NCBI GenBank assembly: GCA_023053545.1
Contig: JAKZAN010000005.1
Location: 1,054,001-1,118,000 of the forward strand
DNA length: 64,000 nt
Reading direction: 5' to 3'
Source of the DNA: Lepidurus packardi
Lineage: Eukaryota > Arthropoda > Branchiopoda > Notostraca > Triopsidae
Part shown: positions 1 to 10,480 of the stretch, piece after piece
Position numbering within the stretch: the first letter of the stretch is position 1
Layout of the letters: every line of letters starts with the position of its first letter
Notes under the pieces: model-generated
The model's input: only the letters and a program-made list of their open reading frames with translations
What the model was told of the DNA's origin: nothing
Database searches by the model: none
Program-made: the position numbers and the translations under genes

Positions 1-1259
1 GCCGAAGACCTTTCAATCCCAGGCTTCACCTTTGGAGTCTCACCTCCACCTCGACGGCACGACCACGCCCAACCCTCCGTAATCGTGGTGAAGATCTGCA
101 CGGCCTCCGTCATTTTCTCGTCGGCGAGATGACCTGACGGCCGGTACTGTGCGCCATCCCGAGGGACTCGGGGCTCACCTATTCTTTTGCAGAGTTTCTG
201 TTTACTCTTCCCCCTCTGGGGAAGCCTCTCAGCGCGCTCAGTGATGTCATCTGCCTTGGGGTTTGAGGCTAGAATTGCTACCTCACTATCTGTAGGCGTA
301 GGGTTGGACTCCCTTGACGTAGACGGATCCTCCAAGCTTATTAAATCGACTTCCTCCTCTTCGTCAAAGCTAATCAAATCTTTCTCTGACTCCTTATCAA
401 AGCTAATTAAATCCCCGCCAAAATCCTCCATTCGCGTCGTATTTTGGCGAGTTTGAAAATTCTCGAGAGGATCTAACGCACCCAGGGGCGCCATGGTCAC
501 ACCCACGCGAACTGGTTCAAGCATGGATGTCATTCTGATCGCATTGCTGAACGCAGCGATGGATGGTACATCCGAATGGTCTGATTCTACCCTAGCGGGA
601 CTAGTTGGCTCTTCGTTACGCTCCCAAGTACCCATTTCTCTTTTCAACAAGGAAAACAGGCTAGTGGGGATAGTGGACACTCCTATTCGGTCCCGCCCCT
701 GCGGCGAGGACCCAATTTCTGTGTCTATCGCCCCTACTACCGTTTTGTCCTTGTTTTTAACCCTCTTTAGGCAACCGGTCGCCTGTGCAATTACGTTGCT
801 AGCGCTATCTCCGATGGGCTTTTCCTCACTTTCCCGATGACCTGCGAGGGTAAACCCATCATCCCTATATCGGAGGGTCACATCACCTAATTGCCTAAGC
901 AAATCGTTGCCTATGATCAGTTCTGCCAAGCCGTTGTTAAAGACAACGGCTTTCGTGTATACCTCCTTCCCTGCGAGTCGAACCCCGATATTCACACCAC
1001 CTCGAATCTGAGCACGCTCGCCGTTGGCTACAACTATCTCGGGTCCCTCCCAGGCTACCAGCTGCGCCGGGGTACGTAAGGCCCAATCTTCAGAAACCAC
1101 GCTCACGGCCGCACCAGTGTCGATGATGGCTACCGTTTCGACTCCATTACACACTACCTTTTCTCTGACGAGGTTGGGACAAAACACACATAAGAGGGGG
1201 ATCTCAATGACCTGGGCGACTCCACCCCCCGGAGCCGCCCCTTCTAGTTTTCCGAACCA
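1..1259 (-). CDS. Gypsy pol (copy A), N-terminal part, runs off window
   Basis: Read leftward from about 1259, this is collinear with residues ~1-420 of the copy B pol. It includes the aspartic protease with its DTGA active site and the long acidic linker with the DLIS-type repeats (about 330-430). Everything from the later linker through RT, RNase H and integrase lies outside the window. I checked the gag/pol junction and a few stretches rather than every codon, so whether the frame is fully open is not certain. Confidence 0.75.
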
Positions 1260-2815
1260 GAATCTTCTCTATCGCTATCCGAGCGCAGTCCTGATGGTCG
1301 ATCCGATTTTGACTTGCCACCCTTATCCCTGCTCTGGGATTCTTTATTCCCTTTCCCCTTCCCGATTCCCTTGTGGTCTTGACCACGCTCCCTGGACTCA
1401 GGGTTGACACAGTAACGTGCAATGTGCCCTGGTTTCTGACAGCGATAGCAAATAGGTTTCCCATCATGCGTGCGGGAATTTGGGGAGTAAGAACGATTGG
1501 GAGAATAGGGACGGCCAACCTTACCTTGCGGTTTCGCGAAACTTTCGCGGAACTGCTGGAATTCACCGGCGAGTTTGCTGAGAGCCTCCGCAATGGCACT
1601 GGATTCCGATCCTGAGCTGGGTATAGGATTTTCACGACTCGTAGGGGCAAAAGGGGTAAACGACCCTTGCCCTCGCACACCAACACCAGCCACCGCGGCA
1701 CGTTTTTCGGCTTCTTCGCTACGGATCACGTTGGTCCACCAGGCTTGAGAAACTCGGCTCCTTTCCTGGCTGAACTCAAGCAAGTTAGCCTCTTCAAGGA
1801 ACTTGTCACACGTTTGCACGTTTAAGCGTGACAACGGCTCCACTAGACCAGGCCGTAGGCCTCGGAAGAGGTGATTGAGTTTGTCATATTCGGACATGCC
1901 GGGATTAATCTCCCGGCACAGGTTGACTACGTCCATGTAATACTCGTTGACACTCTCTTCCGAACGCTGCACCCGCATTTGCAGCTTGGCGTTGCTGCGG
2001 AAAACTCGACCTTGGGGGACGAAAAACTTCCGGAATTCCGCCTTTAGTTCATTCCAGAAGGTAGGGGGTGGGCCATCAAGGGGGTACCGGTTGGCGTACC
2101 ATGAATCGGCCATACCGTCCAGGCTCGTAGCCAAACACTCCAGCTTATCTTTCTCATTCCATCCATTAAAAATCGCCACCTGCTCATATTTTCGGAGGAA
2201 CCGCATAGCGTCCTCATCGTGAACCCCAGAAAATCGGGGGGCACTCACCGCCTTACGCAACCTACCGGGCACACCGGGGTTTGCCATGGTTGATGCGGGG
2301 CTGTTTGGCTCGGCGAGGAGGTCTACGAGTTTCACAACGGATCCTCGCGGTGAAGGGGTGGTACGGGCGGTTTCAATAGTCGACCTTTCAATCGCCTCCA
2401 GCTTTTCCCGTACCGCGGAGAACTGGTACCTCCTGCGAGGGGTTTCCGGGCTGGATTCCGGCTCGCTAGGAACGGCGTAGCAGGTGAGGTCTAGATCCGG
2501 ACTCTGGGGGCGGTCGGCTTCGTCGTCTTCGGACGGGTCAGCTGAGCTCCACGGAAACTCTTGCGCTTCCAGAGTAGGTTTCCGTGGGCTCGAGGCAGCA
2601 ATGGCTCGTTTGGCGCTTTTAGAGTGGAGCCACGAGGGAGTGACTGCTTCCTTCCGCTTTTCTCCGGGCTGACGGCGTACCGACACGGAACGGGCGAACG
2701 ATGACTCCCTTGGGGGCAACGTTGGGGCACCTGGGATTCGTGCACCCTGGCGATTCGGGCAAGGAACGCCTTTACCGATTCCCTCGGTCTTCGGGATCGC
2801 CCCAGTGTCACTCAT
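1244..2815 (-). CDS. Gypsy gag polyprotein (copy A), 523 aa
   Basis: This is a retrotransposon capsid/nucleocapsid protein, expected to form the cytoplasmic particle that packages element RNA. The N-terminal ~170 residues are basic, Pro/Ser-rich and disordered. A capsid-like core follows (motifs such as DEDAMRFLRKYEQ, then DSWYANRYPL, then a long helical stretch). Near the C-terminus is one CCHC zinc knuckle, CYRCQKPGHIARYC, and then a highly basic, Lys/Gly/Ser-rich tail. The ATG is the same one used by copy B. The stop overlaps pol, which lies in the -1 frame, so pol is probably made by frameshifting. No internal stops are seen, so this gag could still be translatable. Confidence 0.92.
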   Translation of the reverse strand: MSDTGAIPKTEGIGKGVPCPNRQGARIPGAPTLPPRESSFARSVSVRRQPGEKRKEAVTPSWLHSKSAKRAIAASSPRKPTLEAQEFPWSSADPSEDDEADRPQSPDLDLTCYAVPSEPESSPETPRRRYQFSAVREKLEAIERSTIETARTTPSPRGSVVKLVDLLAEPNSPASTMANPGVPGRLRKAVSAPRFSGVHDEDAMRFLRKYEQVAIFNGWNEKDKLECLATSLDGMADSWYANRYPLDGPPPTFWNELKAEFRKFFVPQGRVFRSNAKLQMRVQRSEESVNEYYMDVVNLCREINPGMSEYDKLNHLFRGLRPGLVEPLSRLNVQTCDKFLEEANLLEFSQERSRVSQAWWTNVIRSEEAEKRAAVAGVGVRGQGSFTPFAPTSRENPIPSSGSESSAIAEALSKLAGEFQQFRESFAKPQGKVGRPYSPNRSYSPNSRTHDGKPICYRCQKPGHIARYCVNPESRERGQDHKGIGKGKGNKESQSRDKGGKSKSDRPSGLRSDSDREDSGSEN

Positions 2816-2883
2816 GAAACCCCCAAGTCCTAGTTAGGTTCTAACACTAAACACGTAGCCTAACTTTACCAATCAAACCACCT

Positions 2884-2901
2884 TTCCCGGTCGATGCACC
2901 A
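2884..2901 (-). other. Primer-binding site, tRNA-Gly type, Gypsy copy A
   Basis: Two bases after the LTR the minus strand reads TGGTGCATCGACCGGGAA. This is complementary to the CCA end and acceptor/T stem of a tRNA-Gly(GCC)-like molecule (remembered 3' end ...CCCGGCCGATGCACCA) with one mismatch. The tRNA assignment is from memory. In copy B the first three bases are ATG rather than TGG. Confidence 0.65.
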
Positions 2902-2903
2902 AT

Positions 2904-3304
2904 TGTCACGTCTAAATCTGACAGGGCATCAAATCCGTCAGGAATTAGAGTAATGTTCGGGAAAGGTGGATTTACAGAACTGTATTCGGGAAGATTACAG
3001 TGGTAAAGTTAAGAGGACGAAAACACTACATGAAAAACAGAGGACTACTGCCTAACACACTACTAGGAGAGTCTACCCTCTTACGCTCCCACTAACAGAC
3101 TACTGACTCCAGTACTGCCACTCTCTAACCAACTGACTTGGTTAAGTGGAAACATCATCCTCACTCTCAGGGATCCATCCTGCCTGGTGTATCCGTACAG
3201 GACGCGTAATCCGGTACACAGGCGGATGGATCCTCTGATGTTACGCTGATCTTAGCAAAGCGAAGCGTGAGAAAAAGCAAGCAATGCGAAATACAGCCGT
3301 GACA
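2904..3304 (-). repeat. 5' LTR of Gypsy copy A
   Basis: On the minus strand the LTR starts TGTCACGG at 3304 and ends GTGACA at 2904, giving a perfect TGTCAC/GTGACA terminal inversion. It is 401 bp and collinear with the 408 bp LTRs at 39340 and 46875. The base run outside it on the plus strand (ATAT at 3305) matches the ATAT target duplicated around copy B. Confidence 0.9.
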
Positions 3305-3530
3305 ATATTGTATTGCCATTTGAAAAGTTCTTAGTCAATAAGCTTAACCAATGATATCGATCTGTAATTTACAGCCAATCAGCGACAAGGACCTGCTTCT
3401 CAATCTTACAGCCAATCAGCAGCAAAGACCCTCCTATGCAGTCCTTCCTTATCGCTACTTCGGCTGCAACGACGACGCGGTTGAATCCACTGCCGCTAGA
3501 TGGTGGGCCGTCTGAAATATTTCAAATCCA
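3305..3530 (+). repeat. Dispersed repeat (target of Gypsy copy A)
   Basis: Positions 3305-3475 match, in inverted orientation, about 29070-29230: shared blocks include TTGCCATTTGAAAAGTTC-like sequence, CGATATCGATCTGTAA-like sequence and two CCAATCAGC boxes. The adjoining 3460-3520 segment (around CTGCCGCTAGATGGTGGG) recurs at 23316-23365 in inverse orientation and, diverged, at 5745-5790. No ORF is seen. It is probably a short non-autonomous element or segmental repeat. Confidence 0.7.
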
Positions 3531-3690
3531 ACACGTTCTCCGGATTTAGTTACATACGTACGTAAAGTGTCAAACATGACACTTGTGTGTCATTGGCCAA
3601 CAATGAATTCTTCTTTTTTCAGCTAGTGGAGTGAAAGAAAATTCAAATTTTAGCGACTCTCATCAACGAAAATTGATGAGAATCGTGAAG

Positions 3691-3868
3691 CTAACCTAAT
3701 CTAACCTAACTTAATAACCTAACCTAAGCTAACCTAACTTAATAACCTAACCTAAGCTAAAATAACCTAATCAAACCTAAACTAACCTAATCAAACCTAA
3801 ACTAACCTAACCTAAACCTAACCTAACCTAACCTAACCTATCCTAACTTAACCAAACCTAACCTATCC
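3691..3868 (+). repeat. Degenerate (CCTAA)n telomere-like array
   Basis: About 178 bp consist almost entirely of CCTAA units and close variants (CTAACCTAAT, AACTTAATAACC, AATCAAACC). The purest stretch is about 3805-3850. CCTAA is the complement of TTAGG, the common arthropod telomere unit. The interruptions show an old interstitial tract, not an active chromosome end. Confidence 0.75.
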
Positions 3869-4109
3869 TGTTGTGTTCTGTTGTGCGCTGCACGTTGATC
3901 TTGGATGAAGAACTTTCAGTTCTGTCACTGGCGGAAGCGCACCGCGAACTCTATCACCTCCTGTTAATCCATTCGTAACTAAGACTATTACAGCACTTAA
4001 ATTCTCTTTACACCTTAGTTGGTTAGTAAAGAGGATTACGTGGAAAGACTGCAAGGTTTCTCTATAAAAAAAATAACAACCTATTTACATCTCATTTTCT
4101 CCTTCCTAG

Positions 4110-4867
4110 GGGGCCAAAGTATGGTTACCCGACGTAACCCATGTTTGGCGAGTCGCCCAAGTTGTGGAAGACTTAGCAGAAGGTGTTCTCAAGTTAGAGT
4201 ACCAAGATGGTGAGGTAAGTTATCTTCGACTTGTTCTCCAATTCTTTCTATAGAAATAAATGGCAAATGACCTTAGTTTCCTTAATAAGTAACTCAGATT
4301 ACTTTCATTTCTTATCTATTCACTCGCTTTTAAAGGAAGGAATCGAGGAAAAAAGGGAAACACGTTACAATATCGTTAAAAGATCATTAAAGCGCTGGTT
4401 CTAATAGAGATTTATTTTTATAGAAAATTGAAATCTCCATTAACACGTCGCAAGACTGGCCCCACATCAGAAACCCCGAGTTCCTGATTGGTGGGAACGA
4501 TTTAACGTTGTTGTGGTACGTGCATGAACCTGCTGTTCTTCACAGTCTTCAGATTCGCTTTAAGCGCCGAGCTATCTATACATACTGTGGTAAGCCCCAA
4601 TTCAGCTCATTTTTCAGTTCTTTTAAAGAAATTCAAAATTCCGGATTCGAACCTTTTTTCTTGTTTTCTTGTAGGAATCGTTTTGGTTGCTGTTAATCGG
4701 TATGCAGAGTTACCTATTTATGGCAACGATATTGTCATGGCTTATCGAAAGAGTCAATATGCGAATTTAGAACCTCACATCTTCGCAGTCGCAGAAGAAG
4801 CTTATACAGAACTTGAAAGGTTAAAATTTTCCCTCTTTTTGATTCCTTTTTACAATAAATACCTCAT

Positions 4868-4905
<38 letters not shown>

Positions 4906-6520
4906 GATTTTTTGTTGTAGAGAGACCCGAAACCAGTCCATCATTGTGTCAGGAGAGTCAGGAGCAGGCAAAACTGTTTCCACCAAGAACGTAATTCGCT
5001 ATTTTGCCACTGCCGGAGGTTCTGCCACTGAAACATTTTTGGCTTCGAATCCCATTATGGAGGTAAAGTTACTTTATTTTTCTTATTTTTCCTTTGAAAA
5101 AGGGGCAAAAAGGAGGGAAAAAATGAATTGGGGAGCACAGTAAGCTTGTAAATGGGTTATCTTTGGCAGGCGATTGGGAATGCCAAGACGACAAAAAATT
5201 ATAATAGTTCCCGATTTGGCAAATCTATCGAAATCGACTTTAACCGTCAATACCAGACTACGGGAGCAAAAATACGGACGTATTTACTCGAAAAGTCACG
5301 GGTGGTCTTCCAAGCGAACCAGGAACGGAATTACTACATCTTTTACCAGTTATGCGCTGCAGCTAGTCTTCCTGAGTACCAGGATTTACGCTTAGTTGAG
5401 TCGCTATGCTCTTCTTTTGCTTTCGTGTCGCGTTAAATGCAACTTTATTGCGTTTTGAATCGTTTCTTTATTTTTATTGTCCTTTTTAGGCCATTAAGAC
5501 AGCTTTCATTACACGAACCAAAGCGGGAGTCCTTACGTTGATAGGGTAGACGATTTCGAGGGGTTGTTGAACACAAATCGCGCCTTCCATTCTTTGGGTT
5601 TTCCTCAAGAGATGCAGAAGAACATTTTCAGGATTTGGGCGTCTACTTTGCACCTAGGAAACGTGCAGATCCAAGAAGGGGATCAAGAGAGCTGCGCTAT
5701 CCAGGTAATTCGTATAAATGTTATAACTATTTGCCCAAGCCCAATGAATGAAATGCCGCTAAATGGTGGGATGTCTTAAATGTTTCAGTAGTTTTTTTTA
5801 GGCCATTAAGACAGCTTTCACTACACGAACCAGGGCGGGAGTCCTTACCTTGATGGGGTAAAGGATTTGGAGGAGTTCACGCACACCAATCGCGCCTTCC
5901 ATTCATTGGGCTTTAATGATGAGATCCAGAAGAACATTTTCAGGATTTTGGGGGCTATGTTGCACCTAGGAAATGTGCAGATCCAAGAAGCGGATCAAGA
6001 GAACTGCACTACCCATGTTTAAAAGTATTTATATTTTAAAATAAGTATTTATGTTTCAAGCACTCTTTAAGAAGAATTTTCGAGTTCTTGGAGTTCCATT
6101 TATTAAGATTTTATTTTAGCGTCCTGATACGCCTGGTTGATTCCTGCCACTTAATGGGTTTGAAATTGAATATAAGGATGATTTGCGTAAATGGTTGCGT
6201 TATCGCTAGATTGTTACTAAGCGAGAAGTGGTTACAAAGCCATTGAACCTAAAAAGAGGTAAGAAGCGCTCAATTTTGTCCTTTCAAATAAAAAATAGTC
6301 AACATATAAAGTCAAAATGTCGACTTTTTCTTTTGTTTCAGGCGATATGTCCGCGTGACGCCCTAGCTAAGCATATTTATTGGCCTTTATTTTTAAAAAA
6401 TGTGCCCCTGATCAACAAATCTTTGGCTAGTAATGTCAAATCCTTCCGGTTTATCGGCGTCTTGGATATCTACGGGTTGGATATCTACTTATTAGCCGCT
6501 CGATTTGCAAGTATTTTGGG
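4110..6520 (+). pseudogene. Myosin V heavy-chain head, decayed multi-exon fragment
   Basis: Exon-like blocks encode consecutive parts of a class V myosin motor. 4110-4214 is the neck of the SH3-like N-terminus. 4424-4589 includes [16 protein letters not shown]. 4675-4819 includes [16 protein letters not shown]. 4921-5062 holds the P-loop GESGAGKT. 5170-5400 holds switch I (SSRFGK) and LLEKSRV. About 5508-5704 and again 5800-6020 encode the FHYTNQ...NRAFHSLGF region. 6161-6250 resembles DLRKWL...REVFTKP. 6349-6520 contains the switch II region VLDIYG. Introns of 60-210 bp have GT-AG ends. An in-frame TAG in the 6161-6250 block, the duplicated exon, the altered DIYGLDIY and the absence of lever arm, coiled coil and tail argue for a pseudogene. 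Confidence 0.85.
4873..4901 (+). repeat. 29-base poly(A) tract in myosin intron
   Basis: An uninterrupted run of A lies in the intron just before the P-loop exon (4921). No LINE or SINE body is visible in front of it, so I record only the homopolymer. Confidence 0.8.
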
Positions 6521-7555
6521 TACAAAAAGAAAAACCGAAAAGATATTTATGGGATTTTTTTGCTAGTCAACAATTGACAGCAGCAACTTGAGGATATAGT
6601 CAACGTTTCGGAAGATATCGTGCCACCCCTATGACCACACTACAGGCAAGTTAACCGTCGTTTTGATCAATTTATTATTAATTTAGAATCTCTAAGGCTT
6701 TATTACCAGTACATAAAGAAATGGCTTGAGTTAAATCTTTTGCTAAAATACCATTTTTACCTGGAGTTAAACAGTTTATTTCTTACTTGGCTAATCGTTA
6801 GTTAATTGACTCATTTAAATTAGCTCCATATAATTCATTTTTTTAATTAAATTAAATTTAAAATCTCCTTTCATTAAAACCTGTTTCAGAGAGCGCAATT
6901 AAAGGAAACATTTGACTACAGTTACATGGCAAGTAACCGTCGTTTTGATCAATTTATTATTAGTTTAGAATCGCTAAGGATTAATTACCAGTACATAATG
7001 AAATGGCCTGAGTTAGACCTTTTGCTAAAATACCATTTTTAAGTTTAGTTGGGAATCAGTTTATTTCTTACTTGGCAAATCGTTAGTTAATTGAGTTATT
7101 TCAATTAGCTCTCTACAATTAATTTTTCTACAATTTCTCTACAATTTTTTTAATTTCATTTAAAATCTCCTCCCATTCCCATCCATTTCAGAGAGCGCAG
7201 TTAAATTAAACAGTTAATTGTCATTATTGAAGAACTGAGTTAGGAAAAGGGAAATATTTCAAAACTAAATAGTTCTGTTTGCACCGTTAATGCGCAAAAG
7301 CTCTCATAATGGCGCTCGGGTCGTATTGCGCAATTAGAACGAAGCTGTGGCTGGGTGGCAGCCCCTAAGGAAGGCCTCTCCTGTTGGCGTTATAGCGTGT
7401 TTTGTCAGAATAAGTGGCTTAGAAAGTGGAACTTTTTGGAAGTTTTAGAGGTAAGAAACAAGTGGAGAATATTTGCATTCACTTAGATTTCATTAATGTA
7501 CCAAGTTTAACGTCTAAGTATGCCAGTTAAGCCCGTTCTTGCCATTTTTAAGAGC
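5745..7555 (+). repeat. Left arm of a ~1.8 kb inverted duplication
   Basis: From the second copy of the duplicated myosin exon through the non-coding stretch to about 7555, sequence blocks recur in inverse order and orientation at 21295-23365. Landmarks are the myosin FHYTNQ exon, the VLDIYG exon area, the TTTTGATCAATTTATTATT block, and the GGCAGCCCCTAAGGAAG block. The arms are diverged by substitutions and indels and lie about 13.7 kb apart. 6567-7415 contains no gene that I can support. Confidence 0.8.
6641..7200 (+). repeat. 281-bp tandem duplication
   Basis: The block starting near GGCAAGTTAACCGTCG at 6641 is repeated from about 6922 with an offset of 281 bp (for example TTTTGATCAA at 6661 and 6942). 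The opposite inverted arm (about 21950-22260) has only one copy, so the tandem event followed the inversion or was lost from the other arm. Confidence 0.75.
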
Positions 7556-7722
7556 GATAACAGGCTGTCCGTTACCTCCACACTCCAACGTTTAGACAAC
7601 GTTTAGATTTTTCTAAACAAACGAAATATTTAGAAAAATGAAGGCTTTTTGTATTTTTACTTTTTTTCTATTTAACATAAGGAACTAACAATAAAAATAG
7701 CTTACTAGCATACAATGGGATA
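7415..7722 (+). repeat. Dispersed ~308-bp repeat (copies at 7415, 21295 and 38118)
   Basis: The sequence from AGTGGCTTAGAAAGTGG through AGCTTACTAGCATACAATGG recurs in the same orientation at 38118-38425 with few differences, and its first part recurs inverted at about 21295-21430. It contains a short imperfect hairpin (GTTTAGATTTTTCTAAAC). There is no ORF. It is probably a mobile non-coding repeat. Confidence 0.75.
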
Positions 7723-8044
7723 GAGTAGTCGCATTGAAATTGGCGTGATAAACTGCACGTGGTAAGCGTTCACTTTTGCGTGGAATTTTTCAGCACGATT
7801 GTGGAAAAACGTCAGTACTTTCCAGTTTCATTGCCATTTTTTATTGGTAGATTGGTTTGATTTCCATTTGCATTTAATACTATTTAATTTAATGCTATTT
7901 AAACATTATTCGTAAAATACATGCTAGCTTTAATATGATAATTAGATATCAATAATTGTTTTCATAGAGTTTTTGTTTCTCTTGGCAAATTGGTCCCGCC
8001 CAGGGTAGCTAACTTTGCAGTGAACCAGCAGCCTTCTTGCGGCC

Positions 8045-8163
8045 ATCTGGGTTCTTCTCTGCGTTGTACTTTTGTTGAGTTTGTCTGGATTCTTCAAAGG
8101 TTATTTAAGCTGAGAGTGTTCGTGTCTTGACACGAGGTGTCTCAGCTGCTGCTAAAACATTCA
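8045..8163 (+). repeat. 119-bp direct repeat, first copy
   Basis: Starting CTGGGTTCTTCTCTGCG and ending GCTGCTGCTAAAACATTC, this segment recurs almost exactly at 9997-10113, with a partial third copy at 8326-8375. On the minus strand it reads without stops (NVLAAAETPRVKTRT...), so it may be a fragment of a longer coding element. Confidence 0.8.
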
Positions 8164-8529
8164 CGGTCGCGGAGACCGCGATATGGTGGCGTGCCAGAAT
8201 ATGGTTGTGTCCAGATCTGGACGGGAACGCACGACATGCTTCACTGCCTCCCTTATAGAGGTGAGCAAGAACGCACTTTCGCGTCATCTTTGACATAGTC
8301 CGCCTGCTGTATATACATGAAGAGGGTGTTCTTCTCTGCGTTGTACTTTTGTTGAGTTTGTCTGGATTTGTCTGGATACGTTCTTCGTGCTTAGGCTAAG
8401 ACCGCCTGTATTAAAGTACATGGCTGCATTTTTATACCAGGTCATGGTCACTTATTCAACATGGTCAACGTAGGTCAACGTCTGCATTAGTCACGTAGTC
8501 ACAGTGTCAAGTCTCAAATGGAATTACAA

Positions 8530-9990
8530 CATCACATTATACTACACTTATAATTTGTCGACTAGTCCTGTGACTTTTATGTAGTCCACTAAGAAGGACT
8601 GGGCTAGGAATTGCTTATGTATTGTAAGCTTACAAAAACCCAGTACGTTTTCAATCTTGAGTTCAATTCCTTCTTTATTCATTTTGTCTTTTAGAAATTC
8701 TCGTTCTATCGAATAGCATAGAGATTCCATGATCTTATCCTCCACCGTATCGTTCCTCTCTCTACACCCATCACAAGAGCTATTTCTTTTAAGTTAAAAC
8801 CTGTGCATCCATGCCCCTGTTTTCGCATGTCCACATCTCCGTCGAAAAAGTGCTACTGCTACTTTCCTGTTTTTATGCAATAGCCAGGGCGCTGGCCTAA
8901 TGGTAGTAGGGCCTTGTACAAATTTTTGAGTCGTACTATTTTTTAACCTCTGAAGTATATTTTGCTCTAATTTCTGTTTGAATATGGCCGAGATTTCGTG
9001 TCTAGTGAGTGCTCTCAATTCTTTTTGGTTGGATTTTTTGCCTATCTTCGCCGACGCATCCGCTGCCTCATTCCCTGCGATCCCAACATGCGATGGCACC
9101 CATTGCAAAGTGATGTCAAATTTGTTACTTTGTAAGTTTCGTGTTCTCTTCTGAATTTCTTGCACGATCTCGAAATATGCCCTCCTCCCATACACGGCTA
9201 TAGCACCGAGAGCCGCATTGGAGTCCAACAGGATGAGATATTTACCTGTGGGTGAACTATCAATGATTGCTAATGCTTCCCTGACGGCATACAATTCCCC
9301 TGCCATTACCGACGACCACCGAGGAAGGGCAAAAGCAACGGATTTGTTTCCGGATTCTATATGTATCCCTGATCCCACATGACCATTTTCATCTCTAGAT
9401 CCATCGGTATAAACTTTGGTGTGGTTAGGGAACTTAGTATTTATGTACTCGTACACAAGTGGTTGCATTCATGTAACTGTTCTTTTTTCATTTTTATTTT
9501 CGGAATCTCTTTAATTATACTCCTGGGATCAAAGTCCCATGGTGGTAAGGGGTTCTCAAAAAAATCTCCTTCTTTTGCTTTCGCAGTTCCAAATGCCTCG
9601 TACCTATGTTTGAATGACGTCCATATCGAGGTACTGCGGTTGTTGAAAACCCTTTGAACCACTAGGTCGTGCTTATGGCACTCGACCATTCTGTTGATGT
9701 AATTAGTGGTTAACAGATCCCTTCTATCACTCAGCGGTATTACGCCTGTTGCGCATAAAAGCACTGCTATCGGAGTAGTTTTGACAGCTCCTAGGATAAT
9801 CCTTAGTGCTCTATTTTGGATTGTCTCAAGACATTGAAGTTTTTTTGCATTTATATCTTTGAAAACTATGTAGCCATACTCCAGCTTTGGTCTAATTAAC
9901 CCTTGGTAGAGGGTTTTCATTAATTGTTGGTTACTCCCCCAACTGGAACCTGCTAGTCTACTAAGCATCCCTATCGCTTTAATCCCTGAT
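8530..9990 (-). pseudogene. LINE fragment: RT C-terminus plus RNase H
   Basis: On the minus strand, 9968-9441 encodes the region after the RT fingers (TLYQGLIRPKLEYG, NRALRIILG), 9468-8794 encodes an RNase H domain (VYTDGSRDENG with its catalytic Asp, GELYAVREAL, LLDSNAALGA, QWVPSHVGIAGNEAAD), and 8745-8548 encodes the C-terminal tail. Frame changes near 9450 and 8790 break it. In the DSNAALGA motif the usual DSRAAL Arg has changed. The same family is represented more fully at 23633-29010. RNase H next to RT points to the I/LOA-type non-LTR group. Confidence 0.85.
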
Positions 9991-9996
9991 TGCTCA

Positions 9997-10113
9997 TCTG
10001 GGTTCTTCTCTGCGTTGTACTTTTGTTGAGTTTGTCTGGATTTTTCAAAGGTTATTTTAGCTGAGAGTGTTCGTGTCTTGACACGAGGTGTCTCAGCTGC
10101 TGCTAAAACATTC
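9997..10113 (+). repeat. 119-bp direct repeat, second copy
   Basis: This is a near-identical copy of 8045-8163 in the same orientation. It abuts the 5'-truncated end of the LINE fragment. Read on the minus strand it is the end of a longer open frame that starts upstream at about 10480. Confidence 0.8.
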
Positions 10114-10480
10114 GAGTTATTCTTTTCGTCGATGTCGGCTATTACTAGGTGTTGTAGTAAGAATGAATCAGGGTTTTTGAGGTTATTAGTGGTTTCCGAC
10201 TTGTGTGTTTTTTCATTTAAATGCCATCTTGGGCCTCGGCTATTGACAGCTACTTTTATTGAAATTTCATTGTTATTACGTCATATAGTGTTTATGGCTT
10301 TGAACATTTCCATGTAAGGAAGGCCGTTCCTTTGCTCAAGGGTACTTTTCGGCTTTAATTTGGACATTTTCAACATAGTGTAAAGTTCAGGGCTTGGGTT
10401 GGGAGAGGTGACGGAATGTATAATGGCGTCCGGGAGGTTTTTTTTTTTTTTGTTGTTGATTAAATCCAAAAAGGATGTGT
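10078..10480 (-). pseudogene. Unrecognised open frame, one stop, probable transposon remnant
   Basis: The minus strand is open from about 10469 to 9990 apart from one TGA near 10280. Segments include LYTMLKMSKLKPKSTLEQR, PYMEMFKAIN and NVLAAAETPRVKTRTLSAK. Composition is basic and hydrophilic. I do not recognise a family. The last ~38 residues coincide with the 119-bp repeat. It could be gag or ORF1 of a retroelement. It lies downstream of the BEL pol remnant described next. Confidence 0.35.

Larger units (their letters stand above)
1..3304 (-). mobile_element. Gypsy (Ty3-type) LTR retrotransposon, copy A, cut by window edge
   Basis: Read on the minus strand this holds an LTR (3304-2904), a primer-binding site, gag (2815-1244) and the first part of pol, which runs off position 1. 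It is the same family as the near-complete copy at 39340-47282: gag proteins are nearly collinear and the LTRs share most of their sequence (401 versus 408 bp). The element sits inside a dispersed repeat whose uninterrupted relative is at 29070-29230, so the outer junction (CAATAT then TGTCAC) can be placed exactly. The other LTR lies outside the window. Confidence 0.93.

Noticed and set aside
1204..2811. Long open frames overlapping gag on both strands
   Set aside because: They are alternative-frame shadows of a well-supported gag; gag has a zinc knuckle and a collinear second copy.
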